From Lithospermum erythrorhizon (Eukaryota; Streptophyta; Magnoliopsida; Boraginales; Boraginaceae): a stretch of DNA of 64,000 nt. The notes under the pieces were generated by a model, which saw nothing but the letters and a program-made list of their open reading frames with translations, was not told where the DNA came from and searched no databases. Where the stretch lies: positions 174,134-238,133 of the forward strand of contig JADFUC010002194.1 in NCBI GenBank assembly GCA_019722365.1. Direction: 5' to 3'. How positions within the stretch are numbered: the stretch's first letter is position 1; the number at the start of each line of letters is the position of its first letter. The position numbers were made by a program, and so were the translations under genes. This document shows, piece by piece, positions 24,191 to 36,260 of the stretch.

Positions 24191-26800
24191 TTAAATGGGG
24201 AACTGGCCGGCTGATTGAATATTCAGTTTGTTGGCTACGTATAGGAGATGACTGATGTTTGTTGATGGATAACTCTGAAGCAATTTCAGATTAGAGGTAA
24301 AATCACCAGCAAGCAGACGCCTCAGGACAATGATCAGCATATACGGAGTAGAGTCTCCTTCAAATTGGAGTAACATCGATAACCAAGCATCAGTCAGTGT
24401 ACTAATATATACCATTCCTTTCTTGTAGTGTAATTATCAGTTCTCTATTAATATTTGGATTATCCAACGAGGGGCATTAAGTAGACTGCAAGGATGAGTG
24501 TTGCATAACCATGGAAAAGATTAAATAAGTGAGATGTAAACCCTGCATTTGAGGGACCTTCTGTCACTAAGAAGTGTGTCCCAAATTAGAAGCATGTCCG
24601 CAAAGTTGAACCCTGGGTCAAAAGATAGAAGAGTAATCCATTGGAATGCATAAAATTGTGGATTTGACCTGTTGAAGTCAAAGATAAACAAGATATGAAG
24701 CAGTACAGCCAAACAACATATATAATTATGTCGCAAATTATTCACAAGTGGGAAAAACAAGATAACAAAAGCTAGAGTTAAGAACGAGGTAAGAAAACAG
24801 CATAGAAAGACAGTTGCAACGCATACCTTAGTTGTAACCTCAAGATGACGCCATAGCTCTTATCATCAAGCTGCTGACAAAAATTATCCCGAAATCCACT
24901 TATCAATTCCACAAAACAGAAGAAAGTGTCTGCTTCCACGGACACCTACAAGCAGTGAAACAAACAAATAATAAATACATTATGTCCATTAGTGAAAGTG
25001 CTGAAGTAAACATCTTTGCAGGCATCTGTCTCTATGCTCTTTTTGTGAGCTAATTTCAGAGATCAAGGGCAACTTACATTCTCTTCTTCTGGTCAGTTCA
25101 TCAATTAAAATAATGGTGCAAGGATTTCATTCATCCCTTGCACACATATCTGATGCCAGGATTCAGCTTTTGCAAACACTACAGTGTTCCTGAGAGATTC
25201 CTGAAAAGCCGGAGAGAAAATAAACTTGCATTATCCTTACTAATAAGGTTACATGTTCTGAGCAATTGTATGAATTTGATATCATTTGCAATTTTAAAGA
25301 AAAAACTTACCTGCCTCGATCACTCGGCAAATGTATCTCCGGAGAAGAAATTGATGTCCGGATGAGTGCTTAACATCTCTGTCTATTTTGTTCTATGATC
25401 TCTGTATTTTCCTGAAAGATGAAAACCCAAGCCAGTAGATCTGGTAAGGGCCTGTTCTTGCTTAAAGGGAGCTAAATATGTTACATTACTTTTAAGTAGA
25501 AGAAACTGGCCAATGACGCCATGCTTATACATGATAAGATAATGCTACTGGCACGAATACCCTACGCCCACTTCCCCACCATGGAGAACACAAAAAATAC
25601 TCACTTGAATAAATGAGACTGGTATGGTTTTTTCTAACAAAAACTACAATCTAGTTAACTAACAATGAAATGGAAATGATAAATTATCATACTAAATTAT
25701 GAAGTGATAGGGATTGGTGGATGTATAATGAACATTCTGCAAGTGAAAGCTAAAAGGAAAATTGTACTTTTTAATTTCTATTTTCTTCAGAATTGTGCGG
25801 TTTACTCTCAAGCCTACAATCATCATCTTTTCTATGGTTGTTCCAAATCTGATCAAGCAGGCAGTGTACAACTTGGGTAAAATGAGAATTCAAAACGCGG
25901 AGCATTATGACTAAAAATAATAAATAATGAAAATTGAAGGAACGGCAATATACAAGAAAGGACAGACAAAAGTTGCCAAAGCTGGCAGCTGAAAAAAGAA
26001 GTGGTTCCAAATACTGGCCTCTACAACCGGAGAGGATGTTCGTCTCATTTCAGATGTCGACAGAAAGTCCCTTGCCATTTCATCCTTTCTCCAACCTCCT
26101 TTTTGATCTCTGACTGACTAGGCAAAAGTAAGAGATTCAGGAACCAAAACTATCTTGAAATGTTTTTATGGCATTATATTGCATGCAACACAAATAAGAA
26201 ATACTATTTTTATATAATAGTGATACAAAAATTAAAAAAATCAAGGGAATTGTTGGCTTGACTTATCTCCCTTCACATGGAAATATTACATGAGAACGTA
26301 TGCTACCAGTCTCCATAATATGTTAAAGAATAAATCATTTAACAAAAGAATATTGCATTCTACATATAAACATGCTTGCATATGGTGGAAGAAATATTTA
26401 TAGTTACATCATCCTGCAGCACGAATGCTGCCTCCATCAGGTATACCTTGAGATGATAACCTCCGCAGTATGTTAACAAGAAAACCACAAGCAAAGACAT
26501 TCAGTGTGAAATCTGAGACCTAAAATTGTAAAGGCGACGAATGCACGAAAGAGACAATAACCCACCCCCCACACACAAAAAGAGACCACCTTAAAGAAGA
26601 AACATATTTCAAATCTCATACAACAACATTATTCAAGTAGAGCATGGATGAGCTACAGTCTTCATCTTTGAAATTTCCATTTTCGACTCATCTTTCTCGC
26701 CCCCTAAAGACTGATTCTGCCATAAGTGAACAATCATGGTTCGACGGGCAGAACCTAAGGTCGTCGTCGTCGCTAGAGAGTGACGTCATCAGTGGAATAT
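24191..26800 (-). pseudogene. TBC-domain Rab GTPase-activating protein, broken
   Basis: TBC proteins switch off Rab GTPases in membrane traffic. Exon-like blocks run along the - strand in family order. They are MTSLSSDDDD (about 26794), LRRLSSQGIPDGGSIRA (about 26465), SIWNHF (about 26005), THPDINFFSGDTFAE (about 25375), SLRNTVVFAK with NEILAPLF (25200-25100), VEADTFFCFVELISGFRDNF (about 24955), ELWRHLEVTTK (about 24870), NPQFYAFQWITL with FADMLLIWDTLLSD (about 24690-24560), and LLAGDFTSNLKLLQ to the stop at 24191. Damage is clear. Two extra bases split the RYV/QGMNE motif near 25160. About 22 codons are missing, with a frame change, between QQLD and ELWRHLE. A TGA lies in the FFSGD exon. The segment after GIPD (VWKLLLGYLP region) is absent. 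Splice-site use is uncertain. Confidence 0.75.
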
Positions 26801-26859
26801 TGAGGTGGGGTTGGTTTTGGAGTTGACCAGAGTGAACTATTTAACCAATCTGGAACCTT

Positions 26860-27189
26860 TTGAGAATAATATCAAAAGGGAATTTAATGGGAGATATTTA
26901 GGGGAAAGGAGGGAATGCAACGTGGATTCGATGACATAAACAAGTGTACATATTTTACCAAAACATTTGTTCAATAAAGCAAGTATGCATAATGAATCTT
27001 ACTTATACAAAAATGGACAACTTAAAAATATAGTGAATGTCAATTTTTCAGTTGTTGAGATTTGAACAATTTGAGGTAACTGTAACTGAAGATGATATAT
27101 GCAGTAGCAAATTGAGAGCTCAGTTACTAACAAAAAAAATTAACTTTACCTAATTCTGACACTATAACCACCTAATTACTTTTCCGACC
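26860..27189. other. Spacer downstream of the X8 gene
   Basis: AT-rich, no gene seen. It contains the likely 3' UTR of the X8-domain gene read on the - strand. Confidence 0.4.
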
Positions 27190-30100
27190 CTACATCAATT
27201 TGAAGGCATCTACTATCAAGAGGAGTACAGTAAGCAGAGTATTTAAAATTGAGAAACGAGGAGCTATAGAATCCGCGGTGTCTGGAATTTGTCCTCCAGG
27301 GGGATACAATGACGATGGTGGTGGGGTTGGGGTCGGGGTTGGGGTTGGGATTGTAGTCGATCCTCCTCCAGATGAGACCGTCCCTCCAGCACTACTGTTG
27401 TAGCATTCAAAACATTAGGCACACATTTTACTAATGAATTCTATATAAAACCATGTCTACTTCAAATGCTATCTCAATGCACACAATTATGCCATATACA
27501 TACCAAATTTTCATTATCATAACATATCAAATATATATTTTAACTCAAACAACCACAATACTGCACGAGAATAATCAATGAATGCTACTACTCCAAAAAC
27601 TAAGTAAATCATAATTTATTACTCATCAAAGGATTCACACTTAAAATACCTTACTTTGGCTCACTACTATTATCTAGACAATCCAAACTTTATTTATTCT
27701 ACTTCCACAGAAGGTAATGTCACAACACAACTCACAATATCGCATAGTGGCATAGTTCATGTAAATATTGCCACAAGACCTACTCAGATTTTGCTTAACT
27801 CTTAATTATTGCCACTCACTTCAACTAAGATATATCTTTTTAAATTTCGCAGAGGCTTGCTTGGCTCATGTAAGATGCTTCTACGAGCTTTATTTTTATC
27901 ACGCAAAAAAATACTGTAATTCATCCCCTAACAATCTTGGTGCCTAATATTATTTGGGTTAACATATTTTTCAAAAACTTGGTAGCTTATCTTACTGATA
28001 GATTTCATATTGCATTTTCTAAGATGCTAAAATACTCAACATGCATTATGTACTAAGAAGAGGCTTCTAACGATCTTCCTGGCCATAATGATTCTCGCAA
28101 GCATTGTGACGCATTCCTTCATATCAAGTGAACCCGTGATAAATTCGCTGTTGGCCTCATTATTTCCCATTTGGGCCGCCTGCTCTTATCGATCACGTTT
28201 CGAACTCCTGAGTGATTTTATGAATCTTAAATCCCAACAATTGGTAATGAAATGTCAGAGTTTAAGAATCAACGGCTCAAGTCAAAGAATCGGTGGACAC
28301 ATGCCAGAGAAATTCGACGCAATCGATTTTCCACACGGGGCATGCTGCATTTGGTGACATCCTGCATCTTAAGCACGAACAAACCACTGCAGGTGCCTCG
28401 GTAAGCATTTAACGATAATGACCCGATTAATCGGTTAAAAGCAGTCTCGGGGCGCTGGAAGTTGCATCTTGTTTGTCAAGGAACGTAGTTGCTAACGCGC
28501 TTATACTACAGCGGGTCACGAAGGTTTTATGGGCGAATATCCTACGGTAAAACCTTCTCGCAAATAATAATAGCGCGCATTTCTCAAAAATCAAGCTCAC
28601 CTAAGCATTTAGAAAGAGACCATGTGCTATTAATCTTAATGATTTCAATAGCATTATTAATCAACCTGTCGACGGTATTTAATGCCGATGCAATGACGCA
28701 AGGTTCAATTTTATCAAGCCACACCGAAAAGTCGTGTTCAACGAGGCGGCGGTTGGCACTCAGAAAGTACTAACAACTTTGGCACAGAAATGTGAGATCC
28801 CTCGCTTCTCATGGTGCACGCAAGTCACATGTGTCAACGTGCCATGGCTCGCATTAAGCGTAGTGGTAGCTATGGGGCAATTTAACATGTGAGGTTTTGG
28901 AAACAGCGAGAGATCATGTAGCAGACGCAAAAAGTAATTGACCCGGCCGGGTCAGCGTGCATTTTGCCACACGTAAGAAAGAGACTACAAAGCCTAACTA
29001 CGTCATCATGTCAGCTGAGCCATTATTCCTCGACGCTTTTGGTGTTAATCGCGAACGCTTTCCCGCGATTCCTGTGAGCAGTACATTTCTTCGGAAACAG
29101 CCTTCTTTCAGTACTGCATGCATGCAGATGTAATAGTCAATTATGTTTCCTGGACTATGACCTGCTCATTGGCTGACGCGAACAAATGACGAAGAGTAAT
29201 TTTATATTTAATCAAATTGTCGAATTCGCTTCTAAACCCGACAGCAGACGTTCAAATTGCAGTGTTAATTTAATTTCTAAAATTAGACATAAGTATCTAA
29301 CTACTTTCAAGATGGTAACCGAAAGGTTGCTCGGGAGCAACGGTAATAAGAAGGGCAGAAGCCGCGATTTATACTTGACTCGATTTGCTCTAGAAAGTGT
29401 CAGTTGTAGGATCCGAGCGCAGAGAAAGTTGTGTGGTAGATTCTATTAATGAGTTTCTACGAAGATGTAGAAGCGATTGCATGTAAATCTCGCTCGAACG
29501 CTACTGCAGAGGTTCTCGGGAGACTCATGGTACCCGCTACAAAACGGGGCATTTATCAGCGTAAAAAATACCCCAACTCGATGTAATATAATACTGCTGT
29601 GGGTGGGGGGCTTATTTAACCTATTCTCGTGTCGTACGAATCATCCGAGTTAGCGAGCTTTCAAAGTGCACCCCAATCTCTTGATTCCTTGCTAACTGCT
29701 GAAGATGTTTTGATCAAAGACGTATATTGCACTGGGGACAAATGTTTCGCCGATACGCAATGTAAGTGGTATATAGAAATTATCACGACCAATTAAACTC
29801 GAGGTTTTTCAAGGTGCCGTCAAGATCGCTTGCAAGATCAAGGCGAAGCTGCTACAGAGCAATGATTGTCCTGAATTTGGCGAAGTTCAACTTTGTAAGT
29901 GAATTTAATTCTAGATTCTCTGAAAATAAGTCAATGCCATTCAGCATTGCTCGATCGAAAGAAGATACCTGTTTGGATCACCAAGTCATTTAACCTAAGG
30001 CACGGCGAAAAAGACGGTGATCCGAAATTGCCTTCAAGCGCAAGACATCATTATTGCACGTAAGCACTCCACTCAATGACTCGGCCAATTATAATTATTG

Positions 30101-31544
30101 TTCAGTCTAACTGACATATCTCAAATTTCTGCAGAGGCTATTATTTCTATAAATATGCGATGCTTCTATGTTTTTATTTATCACGCAAAAATACTAATTC
30201 ATCCTAATACTTCCCAGGCCCCAATATTATCAAGCACAAGGGGCTGTCAACTTAGAGAGCCTTTATCTTGGCTTCGATAAGCTTAAGTGTCGAGATTTTC
30301 TACAGATAAAGAAAATAATTAATCTAGATTATAAATAATAGTAATAGAACGATCTTCCTGGCTATAGCTGATTCTCAAGAAGAAATGCATAAAGACGCAT
30401 CTTCACATCATAAACCCCGCATAAATTCATGCTTATTTTTATATTTAAATTTCATTTTTATCGATTACTTAAACTCCAAAAAGTGATGAAAAGTGCCTTA
30501 AATACTAACAAATATATGTTGCTTCTCATCTGATTATTATCTTGAGTGTACATATCAGGGTTTTGGAACACCTAGCCGTTGGATTTATAGTCCTACCTAG
30601 AAATAGCATCCACGACAAAATGCACACTAAACCAATTACATCTAGACAGACCAACAGACATGTCCACGCACTATGAAAAGATAAGTAGAATGGCTTTAAA
30701 CATCAATTGCGTTTGAAAAATAATACTCCTCATGTTCAATTTTTTATTTTCCTCTATATTTTCCTCAGGCATATTAGCAAAAAAGATTCAATAATGTAAA
30801 AGAAAAGCAAAGATTCCGTTCAAGAAACCATTATAGGTATATCTGACAAAAAGGACGCAAACTTACCTGGTAGATGATGGATAAACACAAGATCCATAGC
30901 CTGTCAAGAATAAAGCCAAAACAACAATGTCAAGAAAAATAAAACATGAAATCGCCTATACAGAACCCATACTTAAAAGGATCCAAATTTTAAGCAATCA
31001 TAAGCTTATCATTTCACAAAACATATAAACAAATGAAAATATGGCATGATTTCAATGTAACTAGTGTGGTTAGCCTAGTGGTCAACTATGTTACCGCAAT
31101 CCAGGGTGGTGACGGTACAAAAAATGACCTAGTGGTCAAGTATGTTATTCGCAGAATGACGCAGGTGATGGTACCTAAAATGACGATGGCCTGGATTTGG
31201 TTATGGCAAAAAAGCATACTTGGGTCAGTTTTAGCAATGGTGGCAGTGCCAGCAAAGTTGCAGGAGCCAGGTGCCATGGCTCTTCGTTGGAAATAGCTAT
31301 TGAAAGCATATGAAGCATGAGCAGGAAGAGTGTTAGGAAGAAAACATAGGCCAGATTTTTGAATAGGTGTACAATCAGCACCAGATGCACAAGCATAGTC
31401 TAAAGCAAGCTGCAAAGCTGCATCACTTGCATCACTCCTAGCTACACACCAAGTGCCTGCTTCCACCTTGACTGACAATAATAACCAGAGTATGATCAAT
31501 GGCAGAAGCTTCAAGTTCACCACCTCCTTTGAGAATGGTGCCAT
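27190..31544 (-). CDS. X8-domain protein, plasmodesmata callose-binding (PDCB)-like
   Basis: Three exons on the - strand, 31544-31220, 30900-30867 and 27394-27190, join in frame to 187 codons. Residues 1-29 are a signal peptide (LPLIILWLLLSVKVEA). The X8 domain follows from GTWCVARSDASDAALQLALD through CTPIQKSGLCF and FNSYFQRR to GSCNF. The 34-base middle exon encodes the last conserved Cys (YGSCVYPSST). The third exon gives SAGGTVSSGGGS, a Thr/Pro run (IPTPTPTPTPPP) and a hydrophobic C-terminus (LLTVLLLIV) that fits a GPI-anchor signal. X8 domains bind beta-1,3-glucan (callose), and such proteins sit at plasmodesmata or the plasma membrane. Intron 2 is 3.5 kb because of an LTR element at 27769-30510. 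All splice borders are GT-AG. Whether it is PDCB or another X8 subfamily is not settled. Confidence 0.88.
27769..28239 (+). repeat. 5' LTR of the intronic element
   Basis: It shares blocks with 30055-30510, such as TTTATTTTTATCACGCAAAA and CGATCTTCCTGGC. It is clearly diverged from its partner, so the insertion is not recent. Confidence 0.8.
28240..30054 (+). other. Interior of the intronic LTR element
   Basis: No domain was recognised. The GC content is higher than in the surrounding intron. A few short ORFs exist (for example 29186-29449, Lys/Arg/Ser-rich), without family resemblance. Confidence 0.5.
30055..30510 (+). repeat. 3' LTR of the intronic element
   Basis: Starts TGCACGTAAG and ends AATACTAACA. 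It is paired with 27769-28239 and followed by the AATAT duplication. Confidence 0.8.
31077..31180. repeat. Two-copy short repeat in intron 1 of the X8 gene
   Basis: AGTGGTCAACTATGTTA at 31077 recurs as AGTGGTCAAGTATGTTA at 31132. Each is followed by a related CGCA...GGTGACGGTAC or CGCA...GGTGATGGTAC tail, giving a unit of about 55 bp. Confidence 0.6.
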
Positions 31545-31699
31545 GGCTATGCAAAAGGGGTTGGAGTGTTATATGTGATGGTGTGAAGTTTGAGGAGGGG
31601 GAGGGGGGAGAGAGTAAAGTGTGTAAAAGTGAAGCTGCCTAGAGAACACAAGAGAATCCAGATGTGCTTTCTTTGATGCAAATTGTAGTGACACTTTTG

Positions 31700-31709
31700 T
31701 TTTTATAGT
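31700..31709 (-). promoter_or_regulatory. Candidate TATA box of the X8 gene
   Basis: On the - strand ACTATAAAAAC lies about 160 bases upstream of the start codon at 31544. The leader that follows is CT/CA-rich, as is common for plant 5' UTRs. Confidence 0.5.
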
Positions 31710-31759
31710 CCTGTGTTTCTTGACCTTTTTCTTTTCCTTGTTGAATGTGATTAGAAACT

Positions 31760-32460
31760 AGAGCTCAAAACTATTGCTTTCTTTATCTTCTCTCAAAGGC
31801 CCCATGCATATATATTCTGTTCTTGAACTATTACTAAGTGAATTTTTTAAACTCACAACCAAAATGCTGAGGATGTTTCAAACCATAAATCAAGAAATTA
31901 TTCAAATATTTTTTGGTTTCAACATTGTTTTTATTTATTTATTTGTTACAAAAGCTTACTTGTAAGTTGAAACAAATGTTGTGAAAGCAACAGCCCACGG
32001 ATAGCAGGATAGGCACCTTATGAGAGGGAGTATCAACTCAATTAGGAATTGTGGTAAATGATTAACAAGTTATGTAAGATGTACAAATTGATCCTAGGCG
32101 AGCGATGGCCATTCCTCCTGGATGAAGATCGACGTTAATTCCTCATAGAACAGGAATTGTTTGCTTAATACGGAGTATTAAAGTTTAGATTACCAGAATG
32201 TTCCTCCTATTTTACTCATATTCGCAACAATTGTTTTATTATAATAAACGATCCTTACCCCACCGAAGACACAATATAAATAATGACTGAGTGTTTTTGG
32301 TTTTTGCTATTAAAATTATGATTCCTTCATTATTTTGTTGACATAGAAGAAACAAATATTTACATTAAAGTTAGAATAAGAAACGTTATTAGAAGTTTAC
32401 AACATTGAAACTATATGTATATGAATTTCTTGGAAGCTGTTGTACATCCATGTTAGTGAT
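31760..32460. other. AT-rich spacer upstream of the X8 gene
   Basis: No gene seen. An ATACGGAGTATT palindrome-like motif at about 32169, common in plant MITEs, is the only distinctive feature. Confidence 0.4.
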
Positions 32461-32466
32461 TCAACT

Positions 32467-32572
32467 TCAACAAATATTGATTGGTTGCCCACATAGTTGT
32501 TCCAACTCTCTTTGCAGGACAGCATGCAAGTTCGCCTTAGCAGTTCGATCCCAATCGTATCTAGAAGGACCG
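32467..32572 (-). pseudogene. Frataxin-like terminal exon, stranded
   Basis: Frataxin is the mitochondrial iron-sulfur-cluster assembly factor. On the - strand a CAG acceptor at 32573 precedes GPSRYDWDRTAKANLHAVLQ and then RELEQLCGQPINIC and a stop. This matches the last exon of plant frataxin (GPSRFDWD...TKANL...ELxxLCG). About eight residues containing the conserved WxYRR part are missing between DWD and AKANL. No other frataxin exon is visible on this strand within 2 kb, so it is probably a dead fragment. Confidence 0.6.
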
Positions 32573-33199
32573 CTGCAATGAAAAGGAAGGCTTCATCTAC
32601 TGATCAGGGGATAAACATGTAAATCAAATACAAGGTTACATTTCATGAACAAATTTTAAATTGGTTATAAATTAATCAGTAATATGAAATGCCTTGATCT
32701 ACTTTCCAAAGAAAAGAAAATCAAGACTCTCTCCTTACCATTCTCAAGTTGGCAGATGACATCCAAATCTGCCTATTAGGTGTTTATTTATTAATCACAT
32801 AGGTGCCCAAAGTCCCTAGTTTCAGGAAGCTAATACTTCATTCTGTAAAAACAATCCAATATTATGTCTTGAAATAATACATGTTCACAAAGAACAATCA
32901 CCCTGCCTATTAAGTGTTTGTTTATTAATCACACACTACTGTAATACGCAGTAGACGTAAAAACCCGACTCACCTGAGGCCTGGCCGAGTCAGCTTGGCC
33001 TCACTCTACCAAACTCAAACCGGGCTTATAATAGTTTCTGCTGAGAGATCTTGACAGCCTGAAATTGAAAAAATTAAAAAATATATAAAAATAAAATAAA
33101 ATAGCCCCGATCATATCAAGCTCCAAATGCCCGACTCCTTCCGTCTCCATTTGTAAATAATTATAAATTAAAATGGGACTGCCTCTATCCTGCCCATCT

Positions 33200-33440
33200 C
33201 TAAAATACTAAAATCGATCCAAACCCCTCTCCCCCCATTCCTCACGATCTCACGCTTCCTCCCCCCATTTGCATACACGATTTACCCCCCCCGGGGTGCC
33301 TCCTGCCACCTCCCAGGCACCACCACCGCAAGCCTGGCCAACGCTCTCCTCTCATAGTTCACGCCTCCCCCACCACCACTATAACGCTCTATCGGCGGCC
33401 CCTACTCCCCCCTGCAAAAATTTCTATCACCCTCCTTACA
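33200..33440 (+). other. C-rich leader block
   Basis: Runs of CCCCCC and CACCACCAC stand out in an AT-rich setting. A short ORF (33269-33517) has a Pro/His/Ser-rich start and a hydrophobic end. It may be a decayed 5' leader of a transposon transcript. Confidence 0.4.
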
Positions 33441-33479
33441 CTGATTTAATTGACATGCTTAATTTTGGCTTTATTATTT

Positions 33480-34720
33480 GTAATATTCGATTAAGTTTAA
33501 TTTTTGTTATTATTTGATTATTTGATTATGTTTGATTATTTGATTATGTTTAATTTGATTATGTTTAATTTTATTATTCGATTACGTTTAATTTGATTAC
33601 GTTCTAATTTGTTTATTATTATTTATTTATTATTACGTAATTAGTTTATTTCTAATATTTCAAATACTGAATAATCGATAAATCGGTGAATCAGAAGAAT
33701 AATAAATGTAAATGCTTATATTCGAGTTAGCTATATCGTGAAAGTTAGCTAATTTTTTTCGAATATTAGTTATATTCGAAGTTTGGTTACCAATACGCCG
33801 CTTTCACATTGAATATTTGTCGCTTGAATTGTCAATGGGGCCAATAATTGTCATTGCCAATAATAGCTGAAGTATTATTCGGGGCTTATATTATGCCAAT
33901 ATATTGAATAGCTGAATAAGGCAATTGAATATTTGAATATTGAATAGTTTGAATACTGAATATTGTTTATAATATGCCAATAAGGTTGAATGCTTAGGTA
34001 TTCCTCGTTGAATAATAATATAATTGAAACAATAATATCATTGGTCAATATGAATATCAAGAATAGCTTGATTACCGTCATTTGAATAGTGTATATTATG
34101 TTGAATATCGTTGAATATAGTTTAATATAGTTGAATATAGCGAAGTTGTATAATATGTCAATAAATGGATTAGTTGTCGCTTGAATTCGCTTGAATAGTT
34201 GAAAATTGCTGAATAGTTAATGGTTGATTAGTATAGTTAAATTATTAATGGTTGAATAGTATATAGTTGATTGTTAATTGCTGAATAAAGATGTTTAATC
34301 GTTAAATTGTTACTCAGTTAATTTGTATGGTTTAATTGTTAATGAAATTGTTAATTAGCTTAAATGGCCGAACCCCATAGTCAAATCATATACTATTTAA
34401 CTTTTAATAAATTAGCTTAAATCATAATTGCTTAAATATTAGTTAATGAAATTAAAAGTTAGGTGAAACGGTTTAAATTAGTTAGTGGTGTATAATGGTA
34501 TAGTTAACTCGTTGAAGAATTCGCAAGAAATTGTGAATATTGTCCTTGTTAGTTGTTAGTTGTTAGTTAAAAAGTTGTTCGTCTATTGTTATTTATGAAT
34601 AGTTGTGAATAGCTATATATAAGCTGTGGAATAGTTATGCATTTGTGAATAAATATTTTAATAAAAGTGTTGTTAATAATGCGCTTAATTGTTAGTTGTG
34701 AATGGTTTGAATAGTTAAAA
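33480..34720. repeat. AT-rich degenerate short repeats
   Basis: 33490-33610 repeats TTTGATTATG and TTTAATTTGATTA. 33880-34330 is dominated by TTGAATA, GAATAGTTGAATAT and similar words. No unit is stable enough to call a satellite, and no coding sequence is present. Confidence 0.7.
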
Positions 34721-34740
34721 TATTTCTAACAGCCACTGAT

Positions 34741-35121
34741 TTGCATTTACTTACGCCAGCTATAATACTGGTGAAGGGAAGCGGAGAAGATAATGAGAAC
34801 GATGCAGCAGTCGACCTCCAAAAGGCCGAGTCTCCTAGACTGATAATGGAAATGCCGACGACGCCTGCCTCCTCAGAGGTATCGCCCCCAAGACGACACG
34901 GCTTGATAATACACCTGGGCCTATACGGGTTCATTTAGACGACGACGTTTGCTCCTCGAGTCGCCCACGCGGTCTTTTCCTACCAAGCCTGTGGACTCAC
35001 TTGGACGGCGCACAGCCTTACGCCTCCCGTGGACATTGACGATGGGATGAAAGACGGGATCGGATCGGGATCTGATCAAGACGCCAATGGTGACGCCCGT
35101 CAGATTATACGACCGGCCCAC
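34741..35121. other. GC-richer block with short ORFs on both strands
   Basis: The + strand has 65 open codons rich in Glu, Asp, Pro and Ser (34741-34938). The - strand has 80 and 66 codons. No family is recognised. Position in the CACTA-like layout suggests remains of a first transposon ORF. Confidence 0.35.
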
Positions 35122-35989
35122 TGACGGTCCCCTACGGGCGTGTTTGAATTAGATCCGCTACAATTAAGTAGCAAGTCCATAAATTGTCTAAAGTTCGAAT
35201 GAAATGAAGTTACTTATTTGGCTTCAATGAGGAATAACAAGACGCTTTTGTTTTTACTTTAAAGCACAGATGACGCGGGTTCGATCAAAGTTCGGGCCCC
35301 CATTTATCGAGATCGGGTATTTTCAGTGACTATTATCCGGAGATCGTCTAAAAAGTCTTTTGCAAAAAATAAATAAGAAGTTAGTTGAAAATATTTCGAA
35401 AGTGATTTATAGTCTAATTAGATTTTGTTTTATTTGTTTTTTCGTGAGAGATACATAATGAGCAACGGACGATGTTTCATTTAATTCATGTAAGCATGAG
35501 AAACTTTAAGCCAGGCGAGGAAGCATTTCGAAAATACTGACGGGGAGCTTATAGCCGAGCCATGTGCCAGCCTGGCCAGCTTACAAGCGACATGTTCCAT
35601 TGGAGCATTGCCGACTTCGACGAAGAATAGCCGGATCGCGAGACAAGTATTTAATCATTTAGTCAAGGCCCAGCGTGCCGTATGGCCCAAGATCCATTCG
35701 AGCAAGTCAATGGGTTTAATCAAGTTATTGAGGAGTAAGAAATAAATATTTGTTTCTTAATTTTTGCTTTATTTTACTCAATTATTTGTGTTGAATTAAT
35801 AATCAAGATTCCTTATTTGTATTTCTCGTGAGTAAGATCAAACAGTGAAGTTCACTGCATCCCGATGAAGATGAATGCTAAGCATGAGTGATATTCTCAG
35901 AGACGGGCGGTTACGACCAAGCTGGGACATGGCATTTGGTAAGTATAATAGTTTGTTCATTTTATAGTTTTTGTTTATGATTAAGAAGG

Positions 35990-36260
35990 TTGTGAATAAT
36001 AGTCAGGAATAATTGTTATAGTTTGGGAATAATAGTTGTTATATCAGAATAGTTTAGTTTATTATAGTTTATTGTTGTTATAGTTTATATAGTTTATTTA
36101 TATAGTTGTGAATAGTTGTTATTTGTGAATAGTTGTTATAGATTAATAGTTTATATAGTTGTTATACTTGTTGTAAAATAGTTGCTATAGTTTCTTATAG
36201 TTTATAGTTTATATAGTTGTTATAGTTTGTTTAGTTGTTATAGTTTGTTTGTTTGAATTA
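35990..36260. repeat. TAGTT-rich low-complexity tract
   Basis: Repeated TATAGTTTAT, AGTTGTTATAG and GTGAATAGTTGTTAT words fill the tract, with no open frame. Confidence 0.75.

Larger units (their letters stand above)
27769..30510 (+). mobile_element. Non-autonomous LTR retroelement in intron 2 of the X8 gene
   Basis: Direct repeats at 27769-28239 and 30055-30510 are bounded by TG...ACA ends. A 5-bp target duplication AATAT lies at 27764-27768 and 30511-30515. A primer-site-like ATTGGTA...TCAGAGT follows the left LTR at 28240. The element therefore reads +, antisense to the host gene. The 1.8 kb interior has no recognisable gag or pol; its ORFs (up to 94 codons) resemble nothing I know. It is a small non-autonomous (TRIM/LARD-like) element or a heavily deleted copia. 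Confidence 0.8.

Noticed and set aside
26644..26826. 60-codon + strand ORF
   Set aside because: It is the antisense shadow of the first TBC-gene exon (MTSLSSDDDD on the - strand).
33269..33517. 82-codon Pro-rich ORF as a secreted peptide gene
   Set aside because: Composition is explained by the C-rich block, and the frame then runs into AT-rich repeats. No signal peptide at the start.
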